Assembly: GCF_036924745.1 (NCBI RefSeq)
Contig: NZ_JAZHSD010000001.1
Location: forward strand, 3,782,001-3,846,000
DNA from: Bradyrhizobium sp. AZCC 1693
GTDB lineage: Bacteria; Pseudomonadota; Alphaproteobacteria; Rhizobiales; Xanthobacteraceae
Reading direction: 5' to 3'
Length of the DNA: 64,000 nt
Made by a program: the position numbers and the translations under genes. This document shows, piece after piece, positions 17,778 to 24,255 of this stretch. The notes below the pieces were generated by a model, which was given only the letters and a program-made list of their open reading frames with translations, was not told where the DNA came from and did no database searches. Each line of letters starts with the position of its first letter. Position 1 is the stretch's first letter.

Positions 17778-17902
17778 ACCAGCCTCCCCTGCTAAACCAC
17801 AACCTAGAAGAATTCATTCAGATCCTCAACACCTCGGACAATTAGATATTGCGGCCGTTCTCACAAACGTTCCTACTCCTCCGAGAAATCTAACCTTCCT
17901 GC
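17778..17902. other. Intergenic, AT-richer
   Basis: Short spacer between the TIR-like gene and the small-gene cluster, with low GC like the TIR-like gene. It probably carries the promoter for the TIR-like gene. I see no further feature. Confidence 0.4.
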
Positions 17903-18130
17903 TCACGGCACGTTATCGCTCCTGCCACCACCAACCCCATACGGCTTGTTGAGAAAGTAACTCCGGTTGCCCAGCGCCGCTTCGGCGTACTGGTCGATCG
18001 CAACGATGATCGCCTGCACATGCGCGTGGCACCAGCCTTCCCGCGTTGCCTGGATGCGAACCTCCGCCAGGGCTTTTATCCATGGCGGGTTATCCGCGTT
18101 GTGGTCGTACCATCTGAGCGGTGCTGACAT
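17903..18130 (-). CDS. Conserved small protein of unknown function (75 aa)
   Basis: A 75-residue protein beginning MSAPLRWYDHNADNPPW, with an aromatic N-terminus and a helical middle (WCHAHVQAIIVAIDQYAEAALG). I remember similar proteins from Bradyrhizobium annotations as hypothetical. An AGGGGCC site precedes the ATG, and the start overlaps the end of the upstream small gene, pointing to translational coupling. No domain or function is known to me. Confidence 0.7.
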   Translation of the reverse strand: MSAPLRWYDHNADNPPWIKALAEVRIQATREGWCHAHVQAIIVAIDQYAEAALGNRSYFLNKPYGVGGGRSDNVP

Positions 18131-18288
18131 CGCTGGCCCCTGTTGATGAAGTCTTCCAGCTCCGCCCGCTTGCGCGAGAGCAGGAGCTGAGCCCGCGCGT
18201 TGTCGAGGCCGGATTGATCGAGCCGGCGCGCAAGCTGGTCCAGTTCGCCAATCCGCCGGCGCAGGGCTTGAATCACCTCATCGCTCAC
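18076..18288 (-). CDS. Small helical protein of unknown function (70 aa)
   Basis: From a GTG that overlaps the stop of the gene before it, this frame gives 70 residues starting MSDEVIQALRRRIGELDQ. The first 50 residues form a likely coiled coil (RRRIGELDQLARRL, then RAQLLLSRKRAELEDFI). The last 20 are irregular and overlap the next gene. The same frame stays open upstream, so a frameshifted fusion with the preceding gene is an alternative. Nothing in it indicates a function. Confidence 0.5.
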   Translation of the reverse strand: MSDEVIQALRRRIGELDQLARRLDQSGLDNARAQLLLSRKRAELEDFINRGQRCQHRSDGTTTTRITRHG

Positions 18289-18688
18289 GGCGGCCTCGAG
18301 CCTTTTCCATTCCGATGGAATCGGAACGGGGCTCTGGATTTTTGATTGGACGCGTTTGCTTGACGCGAACCGGTCCCCACCGCGGATCAGGTCCGCGGCT
18401 GGCTTTCGCCGGAAAACGCGCTGGCGCCCCGCTCGCGGATTTTCTGCCGGCCGCGCGGACATCCAGCTTCAGCCGCTCGTCGACATTGAGCAGCCGCTCT
18501 TCGCCGCCGAGCCGGTTCCGCTCGCCGATCAGGCCGAGCATGACGACCCGCATGGACATCAGGTGAACCGCGGCCTCCGAGCAGTCCTCATCCCGGTTGA
18601 CCCGTTTGCGGATATTATCCTCCGAGCTCAGCATCTCCGCCCGCAAGAACCTGATTTTTCTGCGAATTTCGTTCAATTTGTTGTCCAT
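18278..18688 (-). CDS. Small coiled-coil protein of unknown function (136 aa)
   Basis: The first 85 residues look real: a charged helical region MDNKLNEIRRKIRFLRAEM, then DCSEAAVHLMSMRVVMLGLI and a GGEERLLNVDERLKL segment. Similar proteins of about 90-110 residues occur in Bradyrhizobium, as I remember. The remaining 50 residues are basic and of low complexity, as if the frame had shifted from its original end. It is the first of three overlapping small genes. Function unknown. Confidence 0.6.
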   Translation of the reverse strand: MDNKLNEIRRKIRFLRAEMLSSEDNIRKRVNRDEDCSEAAVHLMSMRVVMLGLIGERNRLGGEERLLNVDERLKLDVRAAGRKSASGAPARFPAKASRGPDPRWGPVRVKQTRPIKNPEPRSDSIGMEKARGRRER

Positions 18689-18784
18689 GGGCCACCTCGT
18701 CAGGGTTGAACCCTATAAGAACAAATAAAGAACAAATTTCAAGTTAAGAGTCGGCTCCCAAGCAAAGATTCTTTGGAGCCCCCG

Positions 18785-18964
18785 ATGACCCGCCTCCCCG
18801 ACCAGGTCGATGCGCCGATGACGCCGTGCCAACTGGCGACGCTCCGCACCCTCAGCGCCGAGGCGTATCAGCCGAAACTGTTCGAGAAGGATTTGACGGC
18901 AAGGGAAGCCGAGCGGCGGATCGCGGCGCTGAAGGCGGAGATCGAGTTGGCGAATTCGTTTTGA
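18785..18964 (+). CDS. DUF3072 domain protein
   Basis: A 59-residue protein. The segment MTPCQLATLRTLSAEAYQP followed by LTAREAERRIAALK is the DUF3072 signature, a small helix-loop-helix domain of unknown function. I placed the start at the ATG preceded by TTGGAG rather than at the TTG 12 bp upstream. It is divergent from the small-gene cluster and lies before the RHH regulator on the same strand. Confidence 0.8.
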   Translation: MTRLPDQVDAPMTPCQLATLRTLSAEAYQPKLFEKDLTAREAERRIAALKAEIELANSF

Positions 18965-19021
18965 ACGGTCGGTTGTTGCTTCAACAAGGCAAGCAAGCCC
19001 TTGAAAGCATATCGGGGACAT

Positions 19022-19051
19022 CCATATACCATCCATGCAGATGGTATATGG
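19022..19051. promoter_or_regulatory. Perfect 12+12 bp inverted repeat before the RHH regulator
   Basis: Arms CCATATACCATC and GATGGTATATGG flank a 6-nt centre, CATGCA. The right arm runs into the GGAGG ribosome-binding site of the RHH gene, so a bound protein, or an RNA hairpin, would block translation or transcription. Ribbon-helix-helix regulators commonly bind such symmetric sites and regulate themselves. The site also explains why an in-frame ATG at 19048 inside the repeat is less likely as the start. Confidence 0.75.
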
Positions 19052-19062
19052 AGGATGCAACT

Positions 19063-19482
19063 ATGGAAACTAATGTCCGGGAACTTCGGTCCAAGCCGCC
19101 TGAAACAGAGAAAATCACGATCAATCTGGGTTATGTGGACCTTGGTCACGTCGATCTAATGGTTCAGGAAGGGTTCTACTCGAACCGTACCGATTTCATC
19201 CGCACGGCGATCCGGAACCAACTCGAACGTCATGCCGACGTCGTCAAGCAGTCAACGGCCCGCAAAAGTCTGGACCTCGGACTGCGAAACTACAGCCGCG
19301 AGGATCTCGAAGCCGTGCGGCGAGCCGGTGAGATGCTGCACATCAATGTTCTGGGCCTTGCCAGCATCGCCCAAGACGTCACGCCTGAGCTTGCTCGCGC
19401 CACCATTGCCTCAGTCTCCGTGCTGGGCGCATTGCATGCCAGTCCGGCGGTGAAGGCCGCCCTCGCCGACAGGACACGGTGA
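19063..19482 (+). CDS. CopG/ribbon-helix-helix transcriptional regulator
   Basis: A 139-residue protein starting METNVRELRSKPPE. The RHH fold is visible at about residues 17-55: beta strand KITINLGYVDLGHVDLMV, then helices around GFYSNRTDFIRTAIRNQLE. The C-terminal half is helical and of unknown role. The ATG is preceded by GGAGG at ideal spacing. A perfect inverted repeat overlaps this leader and is the likely binding site. The stop overlaps the GTG of the esterase gene, so the regulator and enzyme are translated together. Confidence 0.85.
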   Translation: METNVRELRSKPPETEKITINLGYVDLGHVDLMVQEGFYSNRTDFIRTAIRNQLERHADVVKQSTARKSLDLGLRNYSREDLEAVRRAGEMLHINVLGLASIAQDVTPELARATIASVSVLGALHASPAVKAALADRTR

Positions 19483-20684
19483 AGGCGATGCTGAACCAAA
19501 ACATAATTCGGGAGGCGACACGCCTCACGCGCGCAGGCCAACTCGTTGAGGCCACCGCGCTCCTTCAGCGCATGCTTCGCGGCGAGAGTGCAGACGCGCC
19601 ATCGCGTACCGGCGGTCGCATCGCTCTTGCAGGACGCGAACCGCTAATCATTGACGCGAAGGCCAATGTTATTGAGGAGACGGATAGTCATCCGCAATCA
19701 ACGCCAACCACCTCCGCACCATCGCGCATGCTCGGGGCGTTGCTGGATCGCAAGAAGGCGCGCTCTGAAATCGGACTGCGAGGTGTGATGAAGCGCGCCC
19801 CGCTCTCCACACCGGACATCGTGCCGGAGGGCGCCCGTTTCATTGAAAGGACGTACAACAGTCCCGCGGGAAGCCGTGCCTACAGGCTCTTCATCCCGAG
19901 CCGCTATCAAGAGCGACCGCTTCCCTTGGTCGTCATGCTTCACGGCTGTACTCAGTCGCCGGATGATTTCGCCGCCGGCACGAGGATGAACTTTCTCGCG
20001 GAGGAACAAAATTGCTTCGTGGTCTATCCTGCTCAGCCCAGCCAGGCAAACCAGGCGAAATGCTGGAACTGGTTTCGCACAGCCGACCAGCAGCGAGGCA
20101 GAGGTGAACCCTCGCTTATCGCGGGCATCACGCGCCAAATCATGGATGACTATTTGGTTGATCGAAAGCGCATTTACGTTGGCGGGCTGTCGGCCGGAGC
20201 GGCCGCCGCTTCTATCATGGGAGCAACATACAACGATCTGTACGCGGCAATCGGTATACATTCTGGCCTTGCGTGCGGGGTTGCCACGGACCTTCCCTCT
20301 GCGCTTGTCGCGATGCGACAAGGCGGGTCCGATCCCAAGGCAGCCTTAGGTGACCGGCCACCTGTCCCAACCATTGTTTTCCACGGCGACCGCGACACGA
20401 CCGTGCATCCAAACAACGGCGATCAAATTCTTGAGCAGTCTTTGGGAACGACGAGCACACAAAAGAAGGTGCATCGCGGGCAAGTACCCGGAGGGCATGC
20501 CTATACAAGAACGATCCTGAGCGACGCGAGTGGGCGCGGAATATTGGAGCACTGGAATATCCACGGAGCCGGGCACGCATGGTCCGGAGGCAGCCCTGCG
20601 GGCTCCTACACTGATCCGCGAGGACCGGACGCAACGAAAGAAATGCTTCGTTTTTTCCTCGAGCATTCGCTCCCAGAGGAGTAA
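19479..20684 (+). CDS. PHB depolymerase family esterase
   Basis: A 401-residue alpha/beta hydrolase of the esterase_phb type. HGCTQSPDDFA follows the first strand (about 155-165), the nucleophile is S238 in GGLSAG, and the catalytic histidine is likely in GAGHAWSGG near the C-terminus. The first 110 residues form a helical N-terminal extension without a signal peptide, so an intracellular enzyme is expected. The start is either the GTG that overlaps the RHH stop or the ATG 9 bp later (MLNQNIIREATRL). Substrate could be short-chain PHB or another ester. Confidence 0.88.
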   Translation: MKAMLNQNIIREATRLTRAGQLVEATALLQRMLRGESADAPSRTGGRIALAGREPLIIDAKANVIEETDSHPQSTPTTSAPSRMLGALLDRKKARSEIGLRGVMKRAPLSTPDIVPEGARFIERTYNSPAGSRAYRLFIPSRYQERPLPLVVMLHGCTQSPDDFAAGTRMNFLAEEQNCFVVYPAQPSQANQAKCWNWFRTADQQRGRGEPSLIAGITRQIMDDYLVDRKRIYVGGLSAGAAAASIMGATYNDLYAAIGIHSGLACGVATDLPSALVAMRQGGSDPKAALGDRPPVPTIVFHGDRDTTVHPNNGDQILEQSLGTTSTQKKVHRGQVPGGHAYTRTILSDASGRGILEHWNIHGAGHAWSGGSPAGSYTDPRGPDATKEMLRFFLEHSLPEE

Positions 20685-20788
20685 GGCCGCCTCAGTCGGC
20701 GGCCGATCTCGCGATGTCGCCTGTTGAGCACTGAGACAACATCGCCCGGCCGCCAAATGTCCGCGTTGCGCCGGAAGCAGCAAGCACA

Positions 20789-20860
20789 AGCCCGGATGAG
20801 CGTAGCAACATCTGGGACCTTATCTTTGATCCCGCATATCGCTGCGCTCATGCGGGCTAC
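20789..20860. repeat. GTAGCCCGGAT-type dispersed repeat, copy 2
   Basis: Runs from AGCCCGGATGAGCGTAG to CTCATGCGGGCTAC and shares GATCCCGCATATCGC with copy 1 at 16905-16980 in the same orientation. It lies just after the esterase gene. It may serve as a transcript end structure, but no T-run follows. Confidence 0.8.
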
Positions 20861-21004
20861 GCTTGCTGCGTTTTCGAGGCCAGGCCCGCCGCGCCAAAAA
20901 ACTAATTTCCTCAACCAAATCAATCCGATTTGCGACGTCCAGTCCCCTCCCCCAAAAATATTCCCCTTCCTGTTTCCCCCAAATCACCCCCATAACTCCC
21001 GCAC

Positions 21005-21345
21005 CTCATCCCCTCTACGAGGGGCGTATCGCGATCGTCACGAAACGTTGGGATGGGGTGCGGTGGACGCGGCAGCGTTGGGCGCGCAGGCATGTTCGCA
21101 GGGCGGTTATCCGTGAGCGATCGACAGCGTGTAGACGAACGGCGCTTGAACGCCTCCGCCAGAACTTCGGCCGGCCGCACAAGCCGGTCGAATGGTTTGG
21201 TGAAGGAAGCTGCGTACGGCAAAAGCGTGTGGTCCTGGCACCCGTGGCTGGTGTCAAATCGGCGGAGATTTTCGCAAACCCAACCGGGTTCGCAAAATCG
21301 TCAATTCGCCGGCGATGGAGGCAAGAGGAATTCGTCTCCAGGGAG
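21005..21345. repeat. Left part of a dispersed structured intergenic element
   Basis: No gene is visible. The sequence (CGATCGTCACGAA..., GTGTGGTCCTGGCACCC..., ...CGTCTCCAGGGAG) resembles a long intergenic element that I remember as frequent in Bradyrhizobium and Rhodopseudomonas genomes. It stops abruptly where the IS110 begins and resumes at 22641 on the other side with AGCGCGCCATAAGCC. Identification is from memory, not search. Confidence 0.55.
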
Positions 21346-21452
21346 CAACTGTGTTTTTACACGTAGACCTGTGATCGGCCGGGCTCAAGGCTGGCGCTAC
21401 GCGCCACCGCCTCCGGCGGCTGACGGCCTTGACCCCGTCCGCTCACCGGTCG

Positions 21453-22451
21453 TTAGGCTGGGCATGCGCTCGGCGGAAGCCGAGCGGGGTCGCTCGGTTT
21501 GTAACGGTTGGCGTCCCATTTTTGGCGTCGCGCGATCATGGTGTTGAGGATGACGATGAGCTTGCGCATACAGGCGGTGAGCGCAACCTTCGGCTCCTTT
21601 CCCTTGGCGATCAGGCGATCATAGAACGCCTTGAGCACGGGGTTGTGCTGGGTCGCAGCTCCCATGCAAGGCATGTAGAAGAGGTTGCGGGCCTTGCGGC
21701 GCCCGCCCTTGATGTGGCGGTTGCCCCGCCGTTGGCCGCTATCGTCATCGTAAGGTGCTACCCCCAGCAAGGCCGCGGCGATATTGTCGTTCACCTGGCC
21801 CAGTTCCGGCATCGTCGCGATCAGTCCGGCGGACGTGATCTTACCAAGTCCCGGCACGCTCTCGATGATCTCGGCGAGCTCGGCAAAATGCGCCGTCGCT
21901 TTGACCATGGCGGAGATCGCGGTCTCGAGCTTGGCGACTTCGACGGCAATCTTCTTCAAGAGCCGCGCCTGCATTTTCTGCACGACGTCCGGCACAGAAT
22001 GCTCGCCACTGTTTTTCAAGCTGGTCTGCAGATCGAGCAGTCCCTGGCGCGCATTGACGATCTTGACCAGCCTCTCGCGTGCCGCGTCGAAGGCCTGGCC
22101 CGGCGCGTCGGTGAAGGTCTCGGCGAACCAGGCGATCATCTCCGCATCGATCGGATCGTTCTTGGCGAGGCGTCCGGCCGAGCGGGCGAAGCTGCGCACC
22201 CGCTTCGGGTCAACGATCCGGACTTCGATGCGGGCCTCGCGCAGCGCCTTGGCCCAGTCCTGCTCATAACCGCCGGAAGCCTCCATGGCTGCCTTGCCGA
22301 CCTTGTGTTTGCGAAGCCAGCGGATCAATGCGTGCCGCCCCTCTGCGGTGCTCGGGAACGTCTGCCGTTGAGACAGCGAGCGAATGCATGCATCCACCTT
22401 GTCCTTGGCCACATCAACACCGACGACAACGACCTCATTTTGTGCCATCAT
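21453..22451 (-). CDS. IS110 family transposase
   Basis: A 332-residue DEDD recombinase. The N-terminal RuvC-like domain starts VVVVGVDVAKDKVDA, with D13 as the first acidic residue, and NDPIDAEMIAWFAE carries later acidic residues. The C-terminal transposase_20 domain shows ESVPGLGKITSAGLIATMP, with the region of the nucleophilic serine, then GNRHIKGGRRKARNLFYM. The start is the double ATG (MMAQNEVV) preceded by GGAAGGGAG. A longer upstream frame passes through the element's leader and is rejected. The protein looks complete. Confidence 0.93.
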   Translation of the reverse strand: MMAQNEVVVVGVDVAKDKVDACIRSLSQRQTFPSTAEGRHALIRWLRKHKVGKAAMEASGGYEQDWAKALREARIEVRIVDPKRVRSFARSAGRLAKNDPIDAEMIAWFAETFTDAPGQAFDAARERLVKIVNARQGLLDLQTSLKNSGEHSVPDVVQKMQARLLKKIAVEVAKLETAISAMVKATAHFAELAEIIESVPGLGKITSAGLIATMPELGQVNDNIAAALLGVAPYDDDSGQRRGNRHIKGGRRKARNLFYMPCMGAATQHNPVLKAFYDRLIAKGKEPKVALTACMRKLIVILNTMIARRQKWDANRYKPSDPARLPPSACPA

Positions 22452-22640
22452 CCACTCCCTTCCTTGCTCGGTTCGGGCTCGCAGCCCATGCAACTGTTCG
22501 GGTTGAGGAAGACACCGGATCTGTCCCTCGCTCCCCGACAGGCTCTCAAGGCCTTTGAGCGCGAACGGGCTCAGATCCAGCGACGGGCGGTTGGTCTGAG
22601 CCGCCCGTTCGCATATTCTGGCAGATTTTGCGGACACAAG
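22452..22640 (-). ncRNA. Candidate bridge RNA region in the IS110 leader
   Basis: IS110-group elements encode a bridge RNA in the long non-coding end upstream of the transposase; this element's long end is 189 nt, on the correct side. It contains a strong foldback at 22561-22612: GCGAACGGGC-TCAGA pairs with TCTGAG-CC-GCCCGTTCGC, leaving a 3-nt bulge. Which loops would pair with target and donor is not resolved by eye. This is a placement by analogy, not a recognised sequence. Confidence 0.45.
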
Positions 22641-22950
22641 AGCGCGCCATAAGCCGTCAAACCATTGCGCAGGGAAGGCCGGATGCTCTCCGCTGGACCT
22701 GTATGCTCGTGTGCGCACTTCCTGTGCACATTGCACACGAGACCGCGGGTGCAGCGCGCACCCGGTCTTCCCTGCGCTCTCCTTGGGCGAGAGCTTCGGT
22801 CAAGCCTCGGGCGATCAGCGCCGCGAGATCGTGAACGCATGTTCGGTCGTCATCGTCCGCCTTGTGCGCAATTACGCACTGGGGCGGACGATCCAGTATT
22901 CCAGAGGCAGCAGTGATTGAGCCGACAGGCGGCGGCATACTGGATGCCCC
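22641..22950. repeat. Right part of the dispersed structured intergenic element
   Basis: Continues the element interrupted by the IS110 and contains no gene. A compact foldback occupies 22667-22777. The element ends in ...CATACTGGATGCCCC, where the IS30 element begins; the rest of its terminal hairpin reappears at 24002. Confidence 0.55.
22667..22777. repeat. Three-stem foldback within the dispersed element
   Basis: An outer stem of 16 bp (GCGCAGGGAAGGCCGG at 22667-22682 with CCGGTCTTCCCTGCGC at 22762-22777, one wobble or mismatch) encloses two hairpins. These are TCGTGTGC/GCACACGA (22707-22740) and GGGTGC/GCACCC (22747-22763, the last 2 nt shared with the outer stem). Such a layout suggests a structured RNA or cruciform. 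Function unknown. Confidence 0.6.
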
Positions 22951-22995
22951 TTGGGCTCACGACACAAGTGCAACACCTGCTAGGGTGTTGTGGCG

Positions 22996-23994
22996 ATGGG
23001 ACAATGTTATGGCCAGCTCAGCCTTGAAGAGCGCGTTGAGATTTACCGCCTGCATGCAGGCGGTAAATCTCAAAACGAAATTGCGTCTGCGCTCGACCGG
23101 GCGCCATCGACGATCAGCCGGGAGCTGCGGCGCAATTCCCGGCCTACCAAGGTCTGGGCCGGGGGCTACGAGCCTGTCCGGGCTCAGCAATTGGCCGAGC
23201 GTCGGCGACGGTGGGATGGCCGCTTCAAGCTGGCGCGCCAGCCGGACCTGCGAAACCGCGTGGGCAAACGCCTTGCGATGGGACATTCCCCAGAGCAGAT
23301 CGCTGGCCGGCTGGCGCTGGAACATGGTCGCGTCATCATCAGCCATGAGTCAATCTATCGTTTCATCTATCATCGTGCCGCTCAGAAGGATTGCTGGCAC
23401 CGCCTGCTGCCGCGCCGCAAACGAAGACGAGGGCACCGTCCAGGACGCAGCCCCGCCAGCCTCATCAAACAACGGCGCTCGATCACCGAACGCCCCGCCG
23501 AGGTCGAAGGCCGCGGGACACCGGGCCATTGGGAAGCCGACTTCATGCTGTTCGCCCGATGTGGCCAAGGGTTGCTTGTTCTCCACGAACGGCAAACCCG
23601 CTTCAACATGGTTCACCGACCACTCGATCGAAAAGCTGTCCGCACCGCTCGGACCATCGGCCGTCAACTCGGCAAACTTCCCCAAGCAATGCGCAAAACC
23701 GTCAGCTTCGACAACGGGAACGAATTCGCCGAGCATCACAGGCTTCACCAAACCCTCGGCGTCCAGACCTTCTTCTGCGATCCCCATAGTCCCTGGCAAA
23801 AAGGCGGCGTGGAAAACTCCATCAGGCGCTTACGACGCCTGCTGCCCCGCAAAACTGACCTCAAACTCATCACGGCAGCCGACCTCAAGCGGCACGTTCA
23901 GCGCCTCAACGATACCCCACGCAAATGCCTGGACTTCAAGACGCCCGCCGAGGCATTCTCCGCACTCAAATCAATCGTTGCACTTCAAACGTGA
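22996..23994 (+). CDS. IS30 family transposase
   Basis: A 332-residue DDE transposase. The N-terminal helix-turn-helix reads QLSLEERVEIYRLHAGGKSQ and continues through IASALDRAPSTISRELRRN. The catalytic residues are in HWEADFM, FDNGNEF and GGVENSIRR, the standard IS30 DDE set. The ATG giving MGQCYGQLSLEER matches the usual IS30 N-terminus better than the GTG 6 bp upstream. The gene appears intact. A 38-bp perfect palindrome lies within its early coding sequence. Confidence 0.93.
   Translation: MGQCYGQLSLEERVEIYRLHAGGKSQNEIASALDRAPSTISRELRRNSRPTKVWAGGYEPVRAQQLAERRRRWDGRFKLARQPDLRNRVGKRLAMGHSPEQIAGRLALEHGRVIISHESIYRFIYHRAAQKDCWHRLLPRRKRRRGHRPGRSPASLIKQRRSITERPAEVEGRGTPGHWEADFMLFARCGQGLLVLHERQTRFNMVHRPLDRKAVRTARTIGRQLGKLPQAMRKTVSFDNGNEFAEHHRLHQTLGVQTFFCDPHSPWQKGGVENSIRRLRRLLPRKTDLKLITAADLKRHVQRLNDTPRKCLDFKTPAEAFSALKSIVALQT
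23036..23073. repeat. 38-bp perfect palindrome inside the IS30 transposase gene
   Basis: The half-site TTGAGATTTACCGCCTGCA (19 nt) is followed directly by its reverse complement, with no spacer. It encodes the residues EIYRLHAGGKSQ. As RNA it would form a very stable hairpin within the first 80 nt of the message. It is too long to be chance in coding DNA. Confidence 0.9.
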
Positions 23995-24075
23995 CTCCAT
24001 CCCCCGCCTGCGCGGGGCATGACGGTTTTGCGTGCCGCGACAATCCGGATCGCTTCCGGTATCCGGGGGGCACAA

Positions 24076-24105
24076 ATGATTGAACCAAAAATGATTGAAC
24101 CAAAA
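24076..24105. repeat. Tandem 15-bp duplication upstream of the sugar ABC operon
   Basis: ATGATTGAACCAAAA occurs twice head to tail. It is 150 bp before the binding-protein gene. It may be replication slippage or a doubled regulator site. A short palindrome AACCGGTT lies nearer the gene at 24219-24226. Confidence 0.7.
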
Positions 24106-24255
24106 CGCCGGAGCGTACCCGGAGTGGTTTGCCGCATTTGTGCCCGGAATGTCCCCCTACAGAAGTCTGCTATGCCCCATCTGGATCGCGCCGCGCGCAT
24201 GGGCTAAGTCCTTTATCCAACCGGTTAACAAGCCGGCGTTTTGAGGGAGAACAAC

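Larger units (their letters stand above)
21346..22640 (-). mobile_element. IS110 family insertion sequence (about 1.3 kb)
   Basis: The limits are inferred from the interruption of the dispersed element: GGGAG at 21341-21345 should be followed by AGCGCGCC, which now starts at 22641. An AG dinucleotide is present at both junctions (21344-21345 and 22639-22640), as expected for IS110 insertion at a core dinucleotide. There are no terminal inverted repeats. The element holds one transposase gene with 189 nt before it and 107 nt after it. Confidence 0.72.
22951..24001 (+). mobile_element. IS30 family insertion sequence
   Basis: The left end TTGGGCTCACGACACAAGTGCAAC and the inverted right end (GATGGAGTCACG...AAGTGCAAC when read inward) form imperfect terminal inverted repeats of about 24 bp. 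Removing the element rejoins ATGCCCC with GCCTGCGCGGGGCAT into a perfect hairpin, which supports both limits to within a few bases. A short C-run (3-4 bp) at both sides is a plausible target duplication. Confidence 0.82.

Noticed and set aside
20724..21547. Several short plus-strand frames within the dispersed element
   Set aside because: Composition follows the repeat structure; none has a ribosome-binding site or protein motif, and the IS110 junction cuts through one.
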